The notes under the pieces: generated by a model
What the model was told of the DNA's origin: nothing
Databases searched by the model: none
The model's input: only the letters and a program-made list of their open reading frames with translations
Shown: piece after piece, positions 1-11,765 of the stretch
Position numbering within the stretch: the first letter of the stretch is position 1
Layout: each line of letters starts with the position of its first letter
NCBI GenBank assembly: GCA_022818135.1
Contig: JAFMSR010000019.1
Span: 2,386,085 to 2,450,084, forward strand
Direction of reading: 5' to 3'
From: Saxidomus purpurata
Taxonomy: Eukaryota > Mollusca > Bivalvia > Venerida > Veneridae
DNA length: 64,000 nt
Position numbers and translations under genes: made by a program

Positions 1-301
1 CAACAATGATCTTCTGTACATATAAACCATGCAGCACAGGATTGGTATGACAGTTACAGAAACGGTGAGATTATATTGTATAAATCATTATTACATTTTC
101 AATATTTCTCGCGAATTACCCATTTCAAGATGGATTGCACATAAGATAATTAGAGAATTCTCATTTTGAGCTGTTTCAATCCATGAATAACTCTGTCCGC
201 TACCAAACTGCGAAATATTAGCAATGTAAATATTAACCAATTTGCAGTATTTGTTTTGGTATACGTAAGTGCTACATAAATACTTTGAAGGTCTAAAATC
301 A
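1..301. other. Unassigned AT-rich sequence left of the repeat arm
   Basis: I see no gene, repeat or RNA here. The similarity to the right-hand inverted arm begins at about position 302. Confidence 0.4.
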
Positions 302-623
302 TGCATCGGAGTAATTACTTCTCAATGGATTTAGTTGTGGTAACTACTCATAAACAATTGAAGCGGTCATGATCATCTTAACGAAACAATTGTTATATAA
401 TCATTCACTTGTATTTTGTGTAATATTGACATGGACTATCAAAAAGCTTTCTTAAACACAACAGTTTACATAGGTTGACATTTGACTCTTTCTATTAAAC
501 GCTTAAAGTTATATTACATTTCAAAACGGTAATATTCAGTAATGGTCAAGAATGATGATTAAAACACAGTAGTTGTTTTAAAAGCATGTAACAACTAGTT
601 ATTTTTCTCATTTACAGATGAAA

Positions 624-855
624 ATTAGAGTATACGTAATATAAGGGTAATATTTAGGGCCAATTGTCAATTGTTTGAATAGAATGGTCAAAGTAAGGGC
701 TTCACAGATGCTTTAAAAGCATGTACTAATAGCTCTACTGAGTTAGTGCTCTTATTGACGGATACAAATTAGAGTATACATGATATAAGGGGTTATATAA
801 AGGGCGGATTTTCAACTGTTGGAATAGGATAGTCAAAGTAAGGGCTTCACAGATT
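624..855. repeat. Imperfect tandem duplication, 144-bp period
   Basis: The stretch starting 'attagagtatac' at 624 recurs at 768. Both copies run to 'agggcttcacagat' (ending near 711 and 855). The same doubled structure is seen inverted in the right arm around 46580-46770, so it predates the arm duplication. Confidence 0.7.
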
Positions 856-1227
856 ACCTCCATATCAAATGGGAATAAAACTGCTATACAGAAGCATCTA
901 TTTTGATCATATATTTGACAATGTTAATTTAGGAGTATAAATCAGTGAATAAAGTATTTCCTAAACTTACGATGTACACTTAGAAGGATAATATCACTTT
1001 AGTGCAGGAAGGGACAATTTCAGCAAACCCATATCAATTGTATTTATTATGCAACTGCCGTGACGACGATCCGACCACACAGGTATGAACTTTTTTGATA
1101 TTGCGACGTCTGATATCTCAGTGTTATTATGACACTGACCTGATATCACATTTAAGGCCCCGCCCACATAGACGTTGAGTAATTTTTGTATCAAATTAGA
1201 TATACGTTATAGTAATATGCAAACTAA

Positions 1228-1795
1228 AAATAATACAACAGTTCATTATCAAGGGAGAATTTAAAAAGTGAGAGTTATTTGAAATCTAACAGTTCATTAG
1301 CAAGGGACAGCCAGGAAAAGTTAGAGTTATTTAAAAATCATTACAGTTCATTAGCAAGGGAGACACACCAAATGTGAAAGTCTTTAAAAATTTTAACAGC
1401 TCATTAGCAAGGGAGGGACAGCAAATGTGAGAGTTATTACAGTATATTAGCTAAGGACAGCCAGGAAATGTGAGAGTTATCTAAAATCTAACGGTTCATT
1501 AGCGATGGACAGTCAGGAAATTTGAGTTATCAAAAATCTAAACAGTTAATTAGCAAGGAAGAGACAGCAAATGTGAGAGTCATTTTTACTTTAAACAGTT
1601 GATTAGCTAGAGGGAAACAGCAAATGTGAGAGTTATTTGTAATTTAAACAGTTTATTAGCGAGAGGGAGACGCAATGAGGTTTTTGATTACGTTATTAGC
1701 GAGGGAGAGACGTTATTCAAATTCTTAACAGTTCATTCGCAGAAAAGAGACAGCTAATATTTAAAATCTAAACAATTCATTAGAGAGGGAGGTAA
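1228..1795. repeat. Minisatellite, ~50-60 bp unit
   Basis: About ten degenerate units share the cores 'gttcattagcaaggga' and 'agcaaatgtgagagtta'. The reverse-complement array is at about 45790-46230 in the right arm. Confidence 0.8.
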
Positions 1796-2271
1796 ATCAT
1801 TTGAGAAGTATTTCCCTAATTCAGAAAGAGTTTAATGCACAAAACATTGATGACAGGTTTCTCTCTGACGTGCACATTAAAATCACAGTTTCTTGAGACG
1901 AAACAAATGAGACTTTGTTTCAAAAGGCTCTTGCTTTTATATGCAAAAATCAGAGCTGTGTTGTGTAGGCATTTTATATACATGTTACAAGGGTTTGTGA
2001 TTTTTGTTTCTTTTTTATTTGAGGGGATGGGGTGTCTAATGAAAAATATATTAGGATACCAGGTGTTTATGCAAATGTTTTAAAGTGCATAACATCAGTT
2101 GCCATGATACAAATACTCAACAGGCCATAACACATGTACCCCCAATTTGTAAACACCAGAACAAAAGTAACCACTCTTGCACCAATACAAACGTGCGGGT
2201 ATCTGATACCCGAACTGTAAGTTGCCGCATTCAAGTGTTTTGTAATTAAGCCCTTTCCCTTCACTTAATCA
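1796..2271. other. Arm sequence with no recognised gene
   Basis: This stretch is shared with the right arm at about 45385-45790. Its short open frames have no recognisable domain and are not preserved between the two arms, so I do not call a gene. Confidence 0.5.
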
Positions 2272-2433
2272 TAAAAACAAAAATAATATCAAACAGGGAA
2301 TGCCACGTACCAAAAACGCAGCCTCCCCAAAACGAGCCCCACAGCACCCAGAAGTGCACACCACCAACACACACACACACACACACGCACACGCACACAC
2401 ACACACATAACACACACACACACACAATCATGT

Positions 2434-2465
<32 letters not shown>

Positions 2466-2476
2466 TATCAACACCT
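2272..2476 (-). mobile_element. 5'-truncated 3' end of a Penelope-like element
   Basis: The reverse complement matches the 3' end of the RT element at 31617-33376. Shared features are a (TG)n tract, then a ~95-bp tail containing 'gtgcacttctgggtgctg', ending '...gatattatttttg' plus a T run. The right arm lacks it, so it inserted after the arms duplicated. Open frames across the (CA)n tract are artefacts of the dinucleotide repeat. Confidence 0.75.
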
Positions 2477-2538
2477 ATCAACAATAAGCCTTATTTTAAT
2501 TTAACCTTGATGTACATGGCATGGTTTAAACAATTTAC

Positions 2539-2692
2539 CAATTTCGTTAGGAATAGTAAGTCGTCATGCTACAAACCGGTTTAAACACCAGTTACCGATA
2601 TAAGTTGAACACCAAGCTAAGGTATAAATCTGAGGTTACCGCCTTTGAATGGCCAGTTATCTGAACTTATATCGGTAACTGGTGTGAACCAT
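2539..2692. repeat. Hairpin with 22-bp perfect stem
   Basis: The sequence 'acaccagttaccgatataag' plus 'tt' (about 2583-2604) is repeated as its exact reverse complement at about 2667-2688. The neighbouring 'aggaatagtaagtcgtcatg' lies on the + strand in both arms, although the arms themselves are inverted. One arm has therefore undergone a local flip here. Confidence 0.65.
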
Positions 2693-3004
2693 CTTCTTCA
2701 AATGTAGTTCGCTTCTACGTATAGTTGATACATTTTTGTCCATTTGTTTAATCTATTATTTAATTATCGTGTGAATAATTTCGCTATGGTATTCAAAAGT
2801 GGTATTCCGTAATAGTTTTATGGGAGTTATCCTTGTTATATATGGGCGTAATAAAACCCCCTGATCATTGTTAGGGAAAGAACCCAGTTTCTAGCATTTT
2901 GTTAAAAAGTTTCTTGACATATTCTAAAATGTACTGCATGTCATATTTGAAAAAAAATCGTTTATATGGTGATCTGGACCTGCTTATCTGTTGTGGTGCA
3001 GTTC

Positions 3005-3490
3005 CATACATGTTACAAGTATTTCTTTATCCTAGTTCGCTACACATACTTTGTAATTCGCCTTTCAAATAACGTTCATTAAATAGAATTGTGTCATCAT
3101 CTGGTTGGAAGAAAACAAAAGCAGGGTTATTAATGGCCTTAAAATAGAAACAAATATAGGAAAAGATATCGCTTGTTACACTCGTTGACTGTGTTTGTGT
3201 AGTAAGATTGTTCAGTAATTTCCAATATTCTTTTGCGTTTATGTGACTTTTTTCTTCTAATTTCTTTGTTTGAATATTATCGAATTGTGACGTTTTACGC
3301 AAACGTAGCTGCTTTTATTCAGTTTCATATCGAGTAATGTTTTCAAATCAATGGACATTGTATAACTTTCTTTGTCTTTAAAATCACATTGTGAAAGATG
3401 TACTGATAATTCGTTACGCTATACATAAAAGTATAATACGTTCTTTTCTTTTTACTTATCTAAAGCCTTGAAGGCATACAACATATGTTG
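3005..3490 (-). pseudogene. LINE retrotransposon fragment (endonuclease-RT linker region)
   Basis: The open frame at 3027-3302 on the minus strand encodes a polar peptide with EYWKLLN, YFKAINNP and LFNERYLKGEL motifs. These are typical of the segment before the reverse-transcriptase palm in invertebrate LINEs. Coding potential continues, broken, to about 3490. A shorter version lies in the right arm near 44640-44835. It is a relic: no endonuclease or RT core is present. Confidence 0.6.
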
Positions 3491-3689
3491 TTTAGATCAG
3501 AAAGTGCATACATGTCTGAAATAGATTTTATTAAAGGTTTTCTTTGCACATATAGAGTTCAAGTATCTTAAAAAAATTTAACTTACCGCTATTCTTGTTT
3601 ACAACAGTAAGGTTATGAACTTGTGTAGTCGAATTAATCGAAAATACTACACCGTCTCTCCTGGTCTACCGTTTCAGGCTTTTGCCTAC

Positions 3690-3910
3690 GAAGATGGAGG
3701 TCAAAGGTTCGAAATGATAGGACTATATCATGTTATGTTCATGATTGTGTATTCATCAGAAAGTGATTGCACTGAAAAAATGTCAAGTTCCTGGTTTTGT
3801 CTCTATCAGGACGTAATAACACCAATGATATGTAAAGTTCACGATTGTTTCTCCATTAGAACGTAATAAGACAAATGACATGTTATGTTCATGGTAGCGA
3901 GTATAATAAT
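3690..3910. repeat. 50-bp minisatellite, portion left of the LINE
   Basis: Four or so units with 'gttcatgattgtgt...catcagaacgtaataacacc' precede the LINE relic. The main array resumes right after it at 5190, so the LINE sits inside the array. The right arm has the same arrangement (44130-44380 and 40865-41925). Confidence 0.75.
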
Positions 3911-3929
3911 AGCTTCTATGAAGTACCAA

Positions 3930-5189
3930 CACTTATAAATTTTTGTTGTACACACGACATGCATGTTTTAAACGGTCGTTTTAATGATTCTCGGGGTAAT
4001 TTTACTTGCTTATTTAGGGCTGGAACCAGCGTGGTAGACTATATGATCGCATGTGACGATCTTTTTAATCATATTAAATATTTCGATGTCTTGGAAAGGG
4101 ATGAACGGACCACATCATTATAGCATGTAGACTGCAGTTTAGTATTTACATGCACCATAAAACACACACATTGGCTTCAGACAGTACATCCGGAAAGGTG
4201 TATCCAAAATTTAAATAGGATCACAATAAGTGTCAGAACTTTTTCATTGCTCTCCGCAATATTTTTGAATATCACAGAGACTCCATTCTCAATCTTATAA
4301 ATACAGACATTAATAGAGCAGTTGGCAAATTAACTACGGTATATCAAGAGGATGCATAACACATGCGAGATCAACCATAAAATACTTTTTAAAAGTCTGC
4401 AATCTAAAGGTGTAAACGGTAATTTTCTCATAATCCTTGCTCAAATGTATCAAACTTTACAATCATGTGTTAAAACATAAACGGGGTAATTAACGGATTA
4501 CTTCCCGTGTAACATTGGTACAAGACAACGGGATATAAGTAGCCCTGAAATTGTGTCTTTATTCATTGACCAGTTATCCTCTTTATTGCCTGAAAAATGC
4601 AGTTCATGTATCTTCATTGGTAACTTGATACCAGACATATTATGTTTGATGTTTGCAGGCGGCAAACTGCGCAGAACTGTAGTCAAGCTACAACAACAAC
4701 TCAATGTAATAGAACAGCTTTGTAACTCAACAGGGATGGAACTCAACCTCAGTAAAACGGAAATAATTGTATTTAGAAATGGTGGACCCTTTCGATAAAC
4801 TAAAAAATGTTTTTTTCGAGGCCAATTAGCTAGGGTTATCTGGGGATATAAATATTCGCCCGAAATAGAAACCACCCATATTGATTTTTGTAATTAAAGT
4901 CTTGGAGTAAAAAACTCATCGAATGATGCCATTGTTTTGGGAGAATGTGGTAGACTATCAATATGTATAACATACTTTTCAAACTGTGTTAAATACTGGT
5001 GTGAACTTGAACTCGAGATACCCTAAACGATGTTATTTCATGTTAAAAAACTTGCTATTATACAAAACAGCTGTGTATCTGGAGAAGCTTTTAAACAACG
5101 TTTAGGGTATTACAACTCCAGTGAGTGTATTTTTGGCAGAAGGCCTTTGCTACATTTAATAAACTTTTGACTTTGAATTGACTTGACTT
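3930..5189 (+). pseudogene. Internally deleted LINE retrotransposon relic
   Basis: The 3875-4123 frame shows an endonuclease C-terminal segment (HVLNGRFND, GTSVVDYMI, LFNHIKYF). The 4553-4798 frame shows the RT palm end (LMFAGGKLRR, where FADD is expected, and GMELNLSKTEIIVF). Compared with the right-arm copy, about 850 bp around 4360-4375 are missing, taking out most of the RT. The 3' end has 'ttgacttgactttg' tail repeats at 5165-5189. Stops, frameshifts and the lost catalytic Asp pair show it is dead. Confidence 0.8.
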
Positions 5190-6188
5190 TGATTGTGTCC
5201 CCATCAGAACGTTATAACACCAATGACGTGCAATGTTCATAATTGTGTTTACATCAGAACGTTATAACACCAATGACATACAATGTTCATGATTGTTTTT
5301 CCATCAGAACGTAACAACACCAAAAACATATACTTTTCATAATTGTGTTTACATCAGAACGTAATAACACTAATTACATGTAATGTTCATGATTATGCTT
5401 CAATCAGAACGTAATATCAACTATAACATGTCACTTTAATTAATGTGTTTCCATCAGAACGTTATAACACCAATGGCATGCAATGTTCATTATTGTTTTT
5501 CCATCAGAACGTGATTTCACCGATAGCAGGTCACGTTCATGACTGTGTCTTTAACAGAACGTGACATCACCTATGACATGCAACGTTCATGATTGTGTTT
5601 CCATACAACATATCACGTTTAATATTGTGTCTCCGTCATATTGTGATATCACTGATAACATGTCATGTTCATGATTCTTTTTCCACCAGAAAATGATTAC
5701 AACGACAACATGTCATGATCATGGTATTGTTTCCATCAGAATGTGATAACAAAGATAATATGTCATGTTCATGATTTTGTCTTCACCAGAAAATGATAAC
5801 GAAGATTACAGTCGTGTTCATGATTTTGTTTCCATCAGAATATGATAACAGCGATAACATGTCATGTAAATGATTTTGCTTCCACCAGAATATGATAACA
5901 AAGATTACATGTCATGTTCATTATTTTGTTTCCATCGGAATGTGATTAGAACGATTACATGTCATGTTCATGATTTTGTTTTCACCAGAACGTGATTAGG
6001 ACGATAACATGTCATGTTCATGATTTCAGTTTCACTAGAATATGATAACGAAGATTACATGTCATGTTCATGATTTCGTTGTCACTAGAATATGATAACG
6101 AAGATTACATGTCATGTTCATGATTTTGTTTCTATCAGAATGTGACAACAACGATAACATGCCATGTTCATGACTGTATCTAACCATG
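5190..6188. repeat. 50-bp minisatellite, main array (~20 units)
   Basis: The unit is close to 'gattttgtttccatcagaat' followed by 'atgataacagcgataacatg' and 'tcatgttcat' (50 bp). The array has two variant blocks: proximal units with 'cagaacgttataacaccaat', and distal units with 'cagaatatgataacgaagat'. It is mirrored at 40865-41925. Confidence 0.9.
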
Positions 6189-7285
6189 ATTGGAAGGATA
6201 TATGGATGTATGCGTTAATGTTCCCGAACTGTAGTATATTTGAGAAAGCATAACTATAGTCCGACTTATCAGGTTTTAGGTTTACTGGACAATATTATAG
6301 TAGTAATGTAACGCCTTTATTGATTGGTTCTTATTTGAAATTTAAAGGTCCATTACTAACAACAAATCAATATTTCTTTTAAATCAAGAATCGTAATGAG
6401 TGTCTTCTTAGAAGGAAAAATATGACATACTGCATTGAAGATGACCATATTGTGATGAAAATTTGAGTTAACAAAAGAATTAACAAATTTTATTTTACCT
6501 TTTTAAAAACGAAAGTAGGTTTTCCCGTTTTCAAATATCATTGTAATTTTCTAGAAATCTTCCAGAGAGAGGCTGTAAATAGGTTGTACATAAATAAGCA
6601 TGTCTTCTCTGAATTATAATCGAAGAATTTTACTTCCAATGATGTGCAAAGTATATGTCTGACTGTTTACAACATTAAATAAAGTGAAAGTAGGACAAAG
6701 AGACCACCCAGGTCAATCTAAGAAAATACATAAACATTCACTTGTTTTTCTGCAGCAGTATTTCAAACACAAAATACTCCACAGCTATTATAAAGTTTCA
6801 GAAGCCAGTTTCAAACTGTAGTTCCCTGTAACAATCCCAGATTTAAAAGAAAATTCGATTTGGCGTTAGTAATTGACTTTTAACTAACCATCGTTTCTTG
6901 GGTTAGTCTGGTAGCTTATGCGAGCAGATACTCACGCACTAAGATTGCGTAAACAAATCTATAAACATAAAATCTAAACGAATTAGTCGACCTTAAATGA
7001 AACATTTATGACATTAAAACTCATTTTCAGATAAAACGCCAATGTTCAATAGACATGTAACAGAAGCTCTACACATGATATTTGTAAAATCATCAATTTT
7101 CGCCATCTTTCTCACAGACTTAATTGCTAATTTGTTTCAGTGACTTAAAAGCTATTTACATGCTATTATGTAAAGGCATTGATTACCACTATTTTAACGT
7201 TGACGAAAGAATTAAATTAATTTTCTAAAAGTAGTACGAAAACAACACGTTTTTAACAGGAACATTTTTGACATCCTCTTGCATC
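6189..7285. other. Region upstream of GT92 gene A
   Basis: This is AT-rich single-copy-looking DNA with no ORF or repeat that I recognise. It must contain the 5' UTR and promoter of gene A, but I cannot place a TATA box or start site with confidence. Confidence 0.4.
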
Positions 7286-10200
7286 ATGGTAAAACGTGCG
7301 TATAAAAAAATGTGTTTTTCAGCTATCAAATGGATTTTAATGATCTCAGCTGTTTATTGTGTCGCTATTTCATTGACTATGAAATCGGCAAGGCAAAAGA
7401 GAGAAGACAAAATGAGAAAAGCAGCGAAAGATTGGTTAAATGAAAGTAAACAGGCACAAGAGGCCGATGTCCCAGCACAGTCACAGCAAGATGAACACAA
7501 AGAGTCGCATGCGGTGCTAGACGAGATCGTTGACAGCAAGCCACAAAAGAGAATTGACGCAAAGCCGCGAGACGATGCTGTCGCAGACGCTGACTTAACG
7601 TACACCAAACAAGGTCTGCAGTCAAAGGAACTTTGTCCCAACATTGGGTTTCCAGGTAAATTACTATCTGAAGATACTTGGCAGCCAGTTGACGCGTCCA
7701 AAAGTATGTATACATATTCTGCCTACTATACAAAGGAGAACAACAAGGTTAACGTTATTGGTATCCGTCCAGTTGATAATATCACTGTCATCTGTCAGTT
7801 GTGGGGTGGAGAAAAGGGCTCGATGCTAGAGTTGATTGACGAAAGAGAGGCCAAGGTCGAGCTGAAGGACTACCGCGGTTACAAGTAGGTATTAGTTATA
7901 TTTTGTCTGTTACCATCGTGCAAATTTGCCCCAATGTATGCTTTGAACATAATTGATAGAGCATCGACGAAAAATGTTATTGTGATCCTATGGGCATTGT
8001 TTTAACATTCTTGATAGAGAGTCACAAGGTGACTTAGCTATGGACCTAATGGTCTTAGACAAGAAAATGTTTAAAGTATTTCATAATACAAGTGTTTGTC
8101 TATAAAGCTAGTGAGTTCTTGAGAGTGGCCATTGATGATCTCAGAGGCATGCTTAAACAAAAAGAAGACAAGAAGAATTTTACTTTACTTAACTATTTAT
8201 TTCTATGTTAATAATATGACCCCGGGCGGGGTTAATTTTGACTCCAGGGACACAGTTTTAGCGTATTTATAGTACGTTTTACACTAAAATAAATTTATCT
8301 ATCGTTTGATGGACGTCCCCTAGACAGTGCCACGCACCAAATATCTAATCCCTAAGATTTGCGGTTTGGAGAAAAAAGATTTTTGAAGGTATTCTCATCT
8401 GTTGCCACAGAAATAAGTCTAAGATCTGCACCGAATGGAATCCTTTGAACATGTTTTGTAGAACGTCAGCCAGAAACATCCCTACCGAATTTCAGCAACA
8501 TTAACTTAGTGGTTTCAGAGAGGATGTCGTTTAAAGGAAATGATGGACGGACGAACGTACGACGGACGGTTAGCGATTCTAATAGCTCAGCTTGCCACAT
8601 ACTGGCAGATTATAAATTAATCATATTGTGTATACTGGCGGACATAGAAATGTAATAGAAATGCAGACGCAATATTTCGTGAATGATAGATGGAGAAAGT
8701 TCAAAACATGCTGTGAATGTATTTAATTATATACATTAAATGCTATTTTGTCGGTATTCTATTCTATGAATTTCGTTTGTTCCCTCCTCGATATCCATAA
8801 CAAAGTTTTTCAGAAGCAATAAATGAATTAACGTAATATCCATAACGCATTTTCATGTACAATGAAGAAGAAAAAACATTCAGACCTTAAAATGCATTCA
8901 TTATATCCGACATTTCGCTGAATACAGGTTTGTGATATACAGAGTTTACTGTAGTCTGAAGTATTATGGTTAAGTGTTTAGTTATTTGCTTTAACACCCC
9001 AGAGACCTGGTTCTAACTCAGTCATAACAGATTTGTAGATGCCCATCTTAAGTGAAATAAATGCGTTTTATTTGGTTTATGGCTACGTCTGCATTTGTAG
9101 TAATTAATGGAGCTCTTTTTGAAAGAATTATTACGTTATTTAGAGAAGCATGGTCTCCGACAAATGTCGTAATCATTCGAGTTAACAGTAATCTATTTTG
9201 AATTGTGGCACATTTGCACTATTGGGCTAGTGTAACAGTTGTAAATCTTTCATGTTCTTGTTTGTTGATAGTACACAGTTAAGCTTTACCCCGATACATA
9301 GTACAAATTATCAGAAATACTTTACACTGTTCTTGTTTGTTGATAGTACACAGTTAAGCTTTAACCTGATACATAGTACAAATTATCAGAAATACTTTAC
9401 ACTGTTCTTGTTTCTTGCTAGTACACAGTTAAGCTTTACCCCGATACATAGTACAAATTATCAGAAATACTTTACACTGTTCTTGTTTGTTGATAGTACA
9501 CAGTTAAGCTTTAACCTGATACATAGTTCAAATTATCAGAAATACTTTACACTGCTTTCCCATAGGTATATACAGTAGTCATGGAAACAGTGTCTGATGT
9601 AATGAACTTAGCTACAAAGACAAATTGTTTTGACATCATGATCACTTAATGTCGGATCGAAGGTTGACAGGTGGTCACAGCTGCAGTTTCTTATTAACAA
9701 CCCATTAGCAAACTGTAGCTCTTGTTTTATCACATAAGTATCTCATAGGCGAATTGGACACTAATGAGTTCGATAAACCTTTCTTATATTGCTTATAGCT
9801 TTTGAATACAATAATATATAAGTCAATTTTATTTTTGTTGTTACAGGTACACGCCAACAGTATTCGAATGTGCTGTGAATTCTCCCAATCCGCCTTCACA
9901 TGTCTCGCTTGTGATCAAAAAGTGTAAAAAACCTCTAAATGTTTTAAAAATTCAGATCGCTACCAAGGTTAAACCGTACAAACGACGTTTGACAGTTTGT
10001 CTTGCACCTTTTGTTTCGAATTATGATAAGACCGCGGAATTCGTAAATTGGGTTGAGATCAACAAATTATTAGGAGTGGAGAAAATAGTTGTATATGATT
10101 ACTTAACCGGAAATAACATTGCTCGATTCTTAGATCATTATAGAGCCGAAGGTTTGATAGAAGTAGTTCCATGGCACCCACCGCTGGTCCTAAACAGTTC

Positions 10201-10753
10201 ACCACCAGATAAACGCCCAGTAGAAATAGCCAATTATGGTGAAACAGTTGCGTTAAATGATTGTCTATTTAAAAACAAAAGAGATTCTGAATTCGTTTCT
10301 ACAATAGGTGTCAATGAATTTATAATACCACCAAACGTTGCAAATGAAACATCTGTGATTGACATTGTTGACAAAATGGACAACGGTATTGCGGCCTACT
10401 ATGTTAGCATGGCCTTTATTGAAGAGATCAAAAGCAAGCCCAGTCAGAAGGTTAAAAACACAGAGAAAGAAAAGATGAAAACAACTGTTCATGTTGGATT
10501 TATGGGTAATAGAATATCGAAACTGCTTATTCGCACGTCTGATGTAGACTTTACGTTACCACGCCAAGCTCCAAATGTTAAAACTTTCAAAGTTCCGCCC
10601 GAACAGTTAGTTATGCATACTCATCCAGGAACGGGAATCCATCAAATGTTGGGACCAGGAATAGATAACGCACTGCCAAAACAATTTATGCAAAAGGCAA
10701 AAAAGAATTTTCAAAATGTATGGAACAAAGTGAAGGATCAAAAGACTAATTGA
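7286..10753 (+). CDS. Glycosyltransferase family 92 (DUF23) protein, gene A
   Basis: There are two exons: 7286-7884 and 9847-10753 (phase-2 intron, donor aa|gtaggt, acceptor ttacag|g), giving 501 residues. The ATG at 7286 is the first in frame and has G at +4. The protein is a Golgi-type II membrane protein: a short basic N-terminus, a membrane span at about residues 14-32, a charged stem to ~115, then a GT92 domain. Family landmarks are LTVCLAPF, the NWVEINKLLGVEKIVVYDY strand/helix, YGETVALNDCLF and NEFIIP. The family transfers hexoses (known members are beta-1,4-galactosyltransferases) using a DxD-type metal site. Here that site reads G354-V355-N356-E357, lacking the expected acids. Gene B shares the exon structure and the change. 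The acceptor is unknown, and catalytic loss is possible. A polyA-signal candidate is at 11055-11060. Confidence 0.88.
8214..8600. repeat. Dispersed molluscan repeat in intron of gene A
   Basis: Motifs 'accccgggcggggttaattt', 'aaatatctaatccctaagat' and a 'gacggacgaac...gacggacgg' tail follow the order of a repeat I recognise as abundant in bivalve genomes. It is non-coding. Confidence 0.55.
9252..9555. repeat. 75-bp tandem repeat, 4 units in ABAB order
   Basis: Four units begin 'ttcttgtttgttgatagtac'. Units 1 and 3 read 'taccccgat', while units 2 and 4 read 'taacctgat', so the last amplification step was of a 150-bp dimer. The unit length is a multiple of 3, which produces a spurious repetitive open frame. 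It lies within intron 1 of gene A. Confidence 0.9.
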
Positions 10754-11429
10754 GTATTATTTCTGAAAATGGCTACATATTCGGATCTGTATTACTAAAA
10801 ATATTATGATATACATAGGCTGATTTATCTAGCTATTTTCAACTACATTGTCGTATGATATTTATTTTATTCAAAATTAGAAGTGGAGAAATGCAGAAGA
10901 AAATGTTTATTGTCTAACAAACTCATTAAACTTTACAATTTAACTGAGAGATGCAACAAGTGCACGAAGCCATTTAACGTCATACCCGTCTCTTATAGAA
11001 AGCTTTACAAAGAATATATTTGATAGATTTATACTTTTTTCGAACAAACTTCCAAATAAACGTCTAGAAATTAATCTGATGTCACTGAATCTCTCATCAA
11101 GAATGAGCCAGCGTGGTTCTCAATAAATCATAGTGCCGGCTACCTAGCCACTGGTTTTATTTTAAAGAAATTCCATATTCAATGCAAATGTGCGTTAGTT
11201 TGTTCTGCATTGCAACTTTATATGTATAAGTTGTAATTCATCGAAGTTGAACGAAATTGCTTCGTATTTCAATTGTAAACAAGTATGACATGTTAAACCG
11301 TATACCAAATTCACTGAAATATGAAAGTCAAACTGTTAAAGATGCCTAATAGTTTCATTTCATTCATGGTTTTTAAGTTTTAATTATGCCAAATAATACA
11401 ATGTATCATACCAGTCATTGACTAAATAA
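10754..11429. other. 3' flank of gene A
   Basis: An AATAAA at 11055-11060, about 300 bp past the stop codon, is the best polyA-signal candidate. Nothing else is recognised. Confidence 0.4.
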
Positions 11430-11486
11430 GCCTAATTGGATCATATTAAACAAGGCCTAAAGGCGTTAAAAAAACCAAAAAAAAAA

Positions 11487-11527
<41 letters not shown>

Positions 11528-11765
11528 CAAACAAGGTCTAAAAGCGTTAAATATGCTAATAGTATCATTTCTAATGTCATCATTTTAGTCATGGTCTAAT
11601 TATGCCTAATCAAACAAGGTATAAACGCGTTAAATATGCTAATAGCATCATTTCTAATAGCATCATTTCAGTCATGGCCTAATTATGCCTAATAGTTTCA
11701 TATCAAACAAGGTTTAAAAGCGTTAAATATGCTAATAGTATCATTTCTTAAAGCATTTCTAGTAA
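11430..11765. repeat. Short tandem array of ~85-95 bp units with an A-rich tract
   Basis: The core 'aaaagcgttaaatatgctaa', preceded by 'tcaaacaaggt', recurs at about 11530, 11610 and 11710, with a poly-A run (about 11496-11523) inside the first unit. 'agtcatgg...ctaattatgcctaat' links the units. No coding content is seen. Confidence 0.75.

Larger units (their letters stand above)
302..6188 (+). repeat. Left arm of a ~6 kb inverted duplication
   Basis: This block reappears as its reverse complement at 40860-47122. Matching landmarks in order are: the 'gatcatgaccg...gagtagtta' end (about 305-375 against 47035-47122), a duplicated 144-bp segment (624-855), a 'ttcattagcaaggga' minisatellite, a unique stretch around 1835-2260, a LINE fragment near 3300, a 50-bp minisatellite and a second LINE relic. 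The left arm differs by a Penelope-type insertion (2272-2476) and by an ~850-bp deletion inside its LINE. The arms are clearly diverged at many bases, so this is an old duplication or two insertions of one composite element, not an assembly artefact. No intact transposase was recognised in it. Confidence 0.85.

Noticed and set aside
2261..2474. Valine/cysteine-rich open frames (VCVCV) here and at 33071-33422
   Set aside because: They are translations of (TG)n/(CA)n tracts inside a retroelement tail, with no gene structure.
5190..6188. CRISPR-like array (regular repeats of ~50 bp)
   Set aside because: Units are contiguous and degenerate with no unique spacers, in a eukaryotic repeat arm that also carries LINE relics.
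9252..9578. 108-residue repetitive ORF
   Set aside because: The 75-bp tandem repeat in an intron keeps a frame open. There is no ATG (TTG-type start) and no domain.
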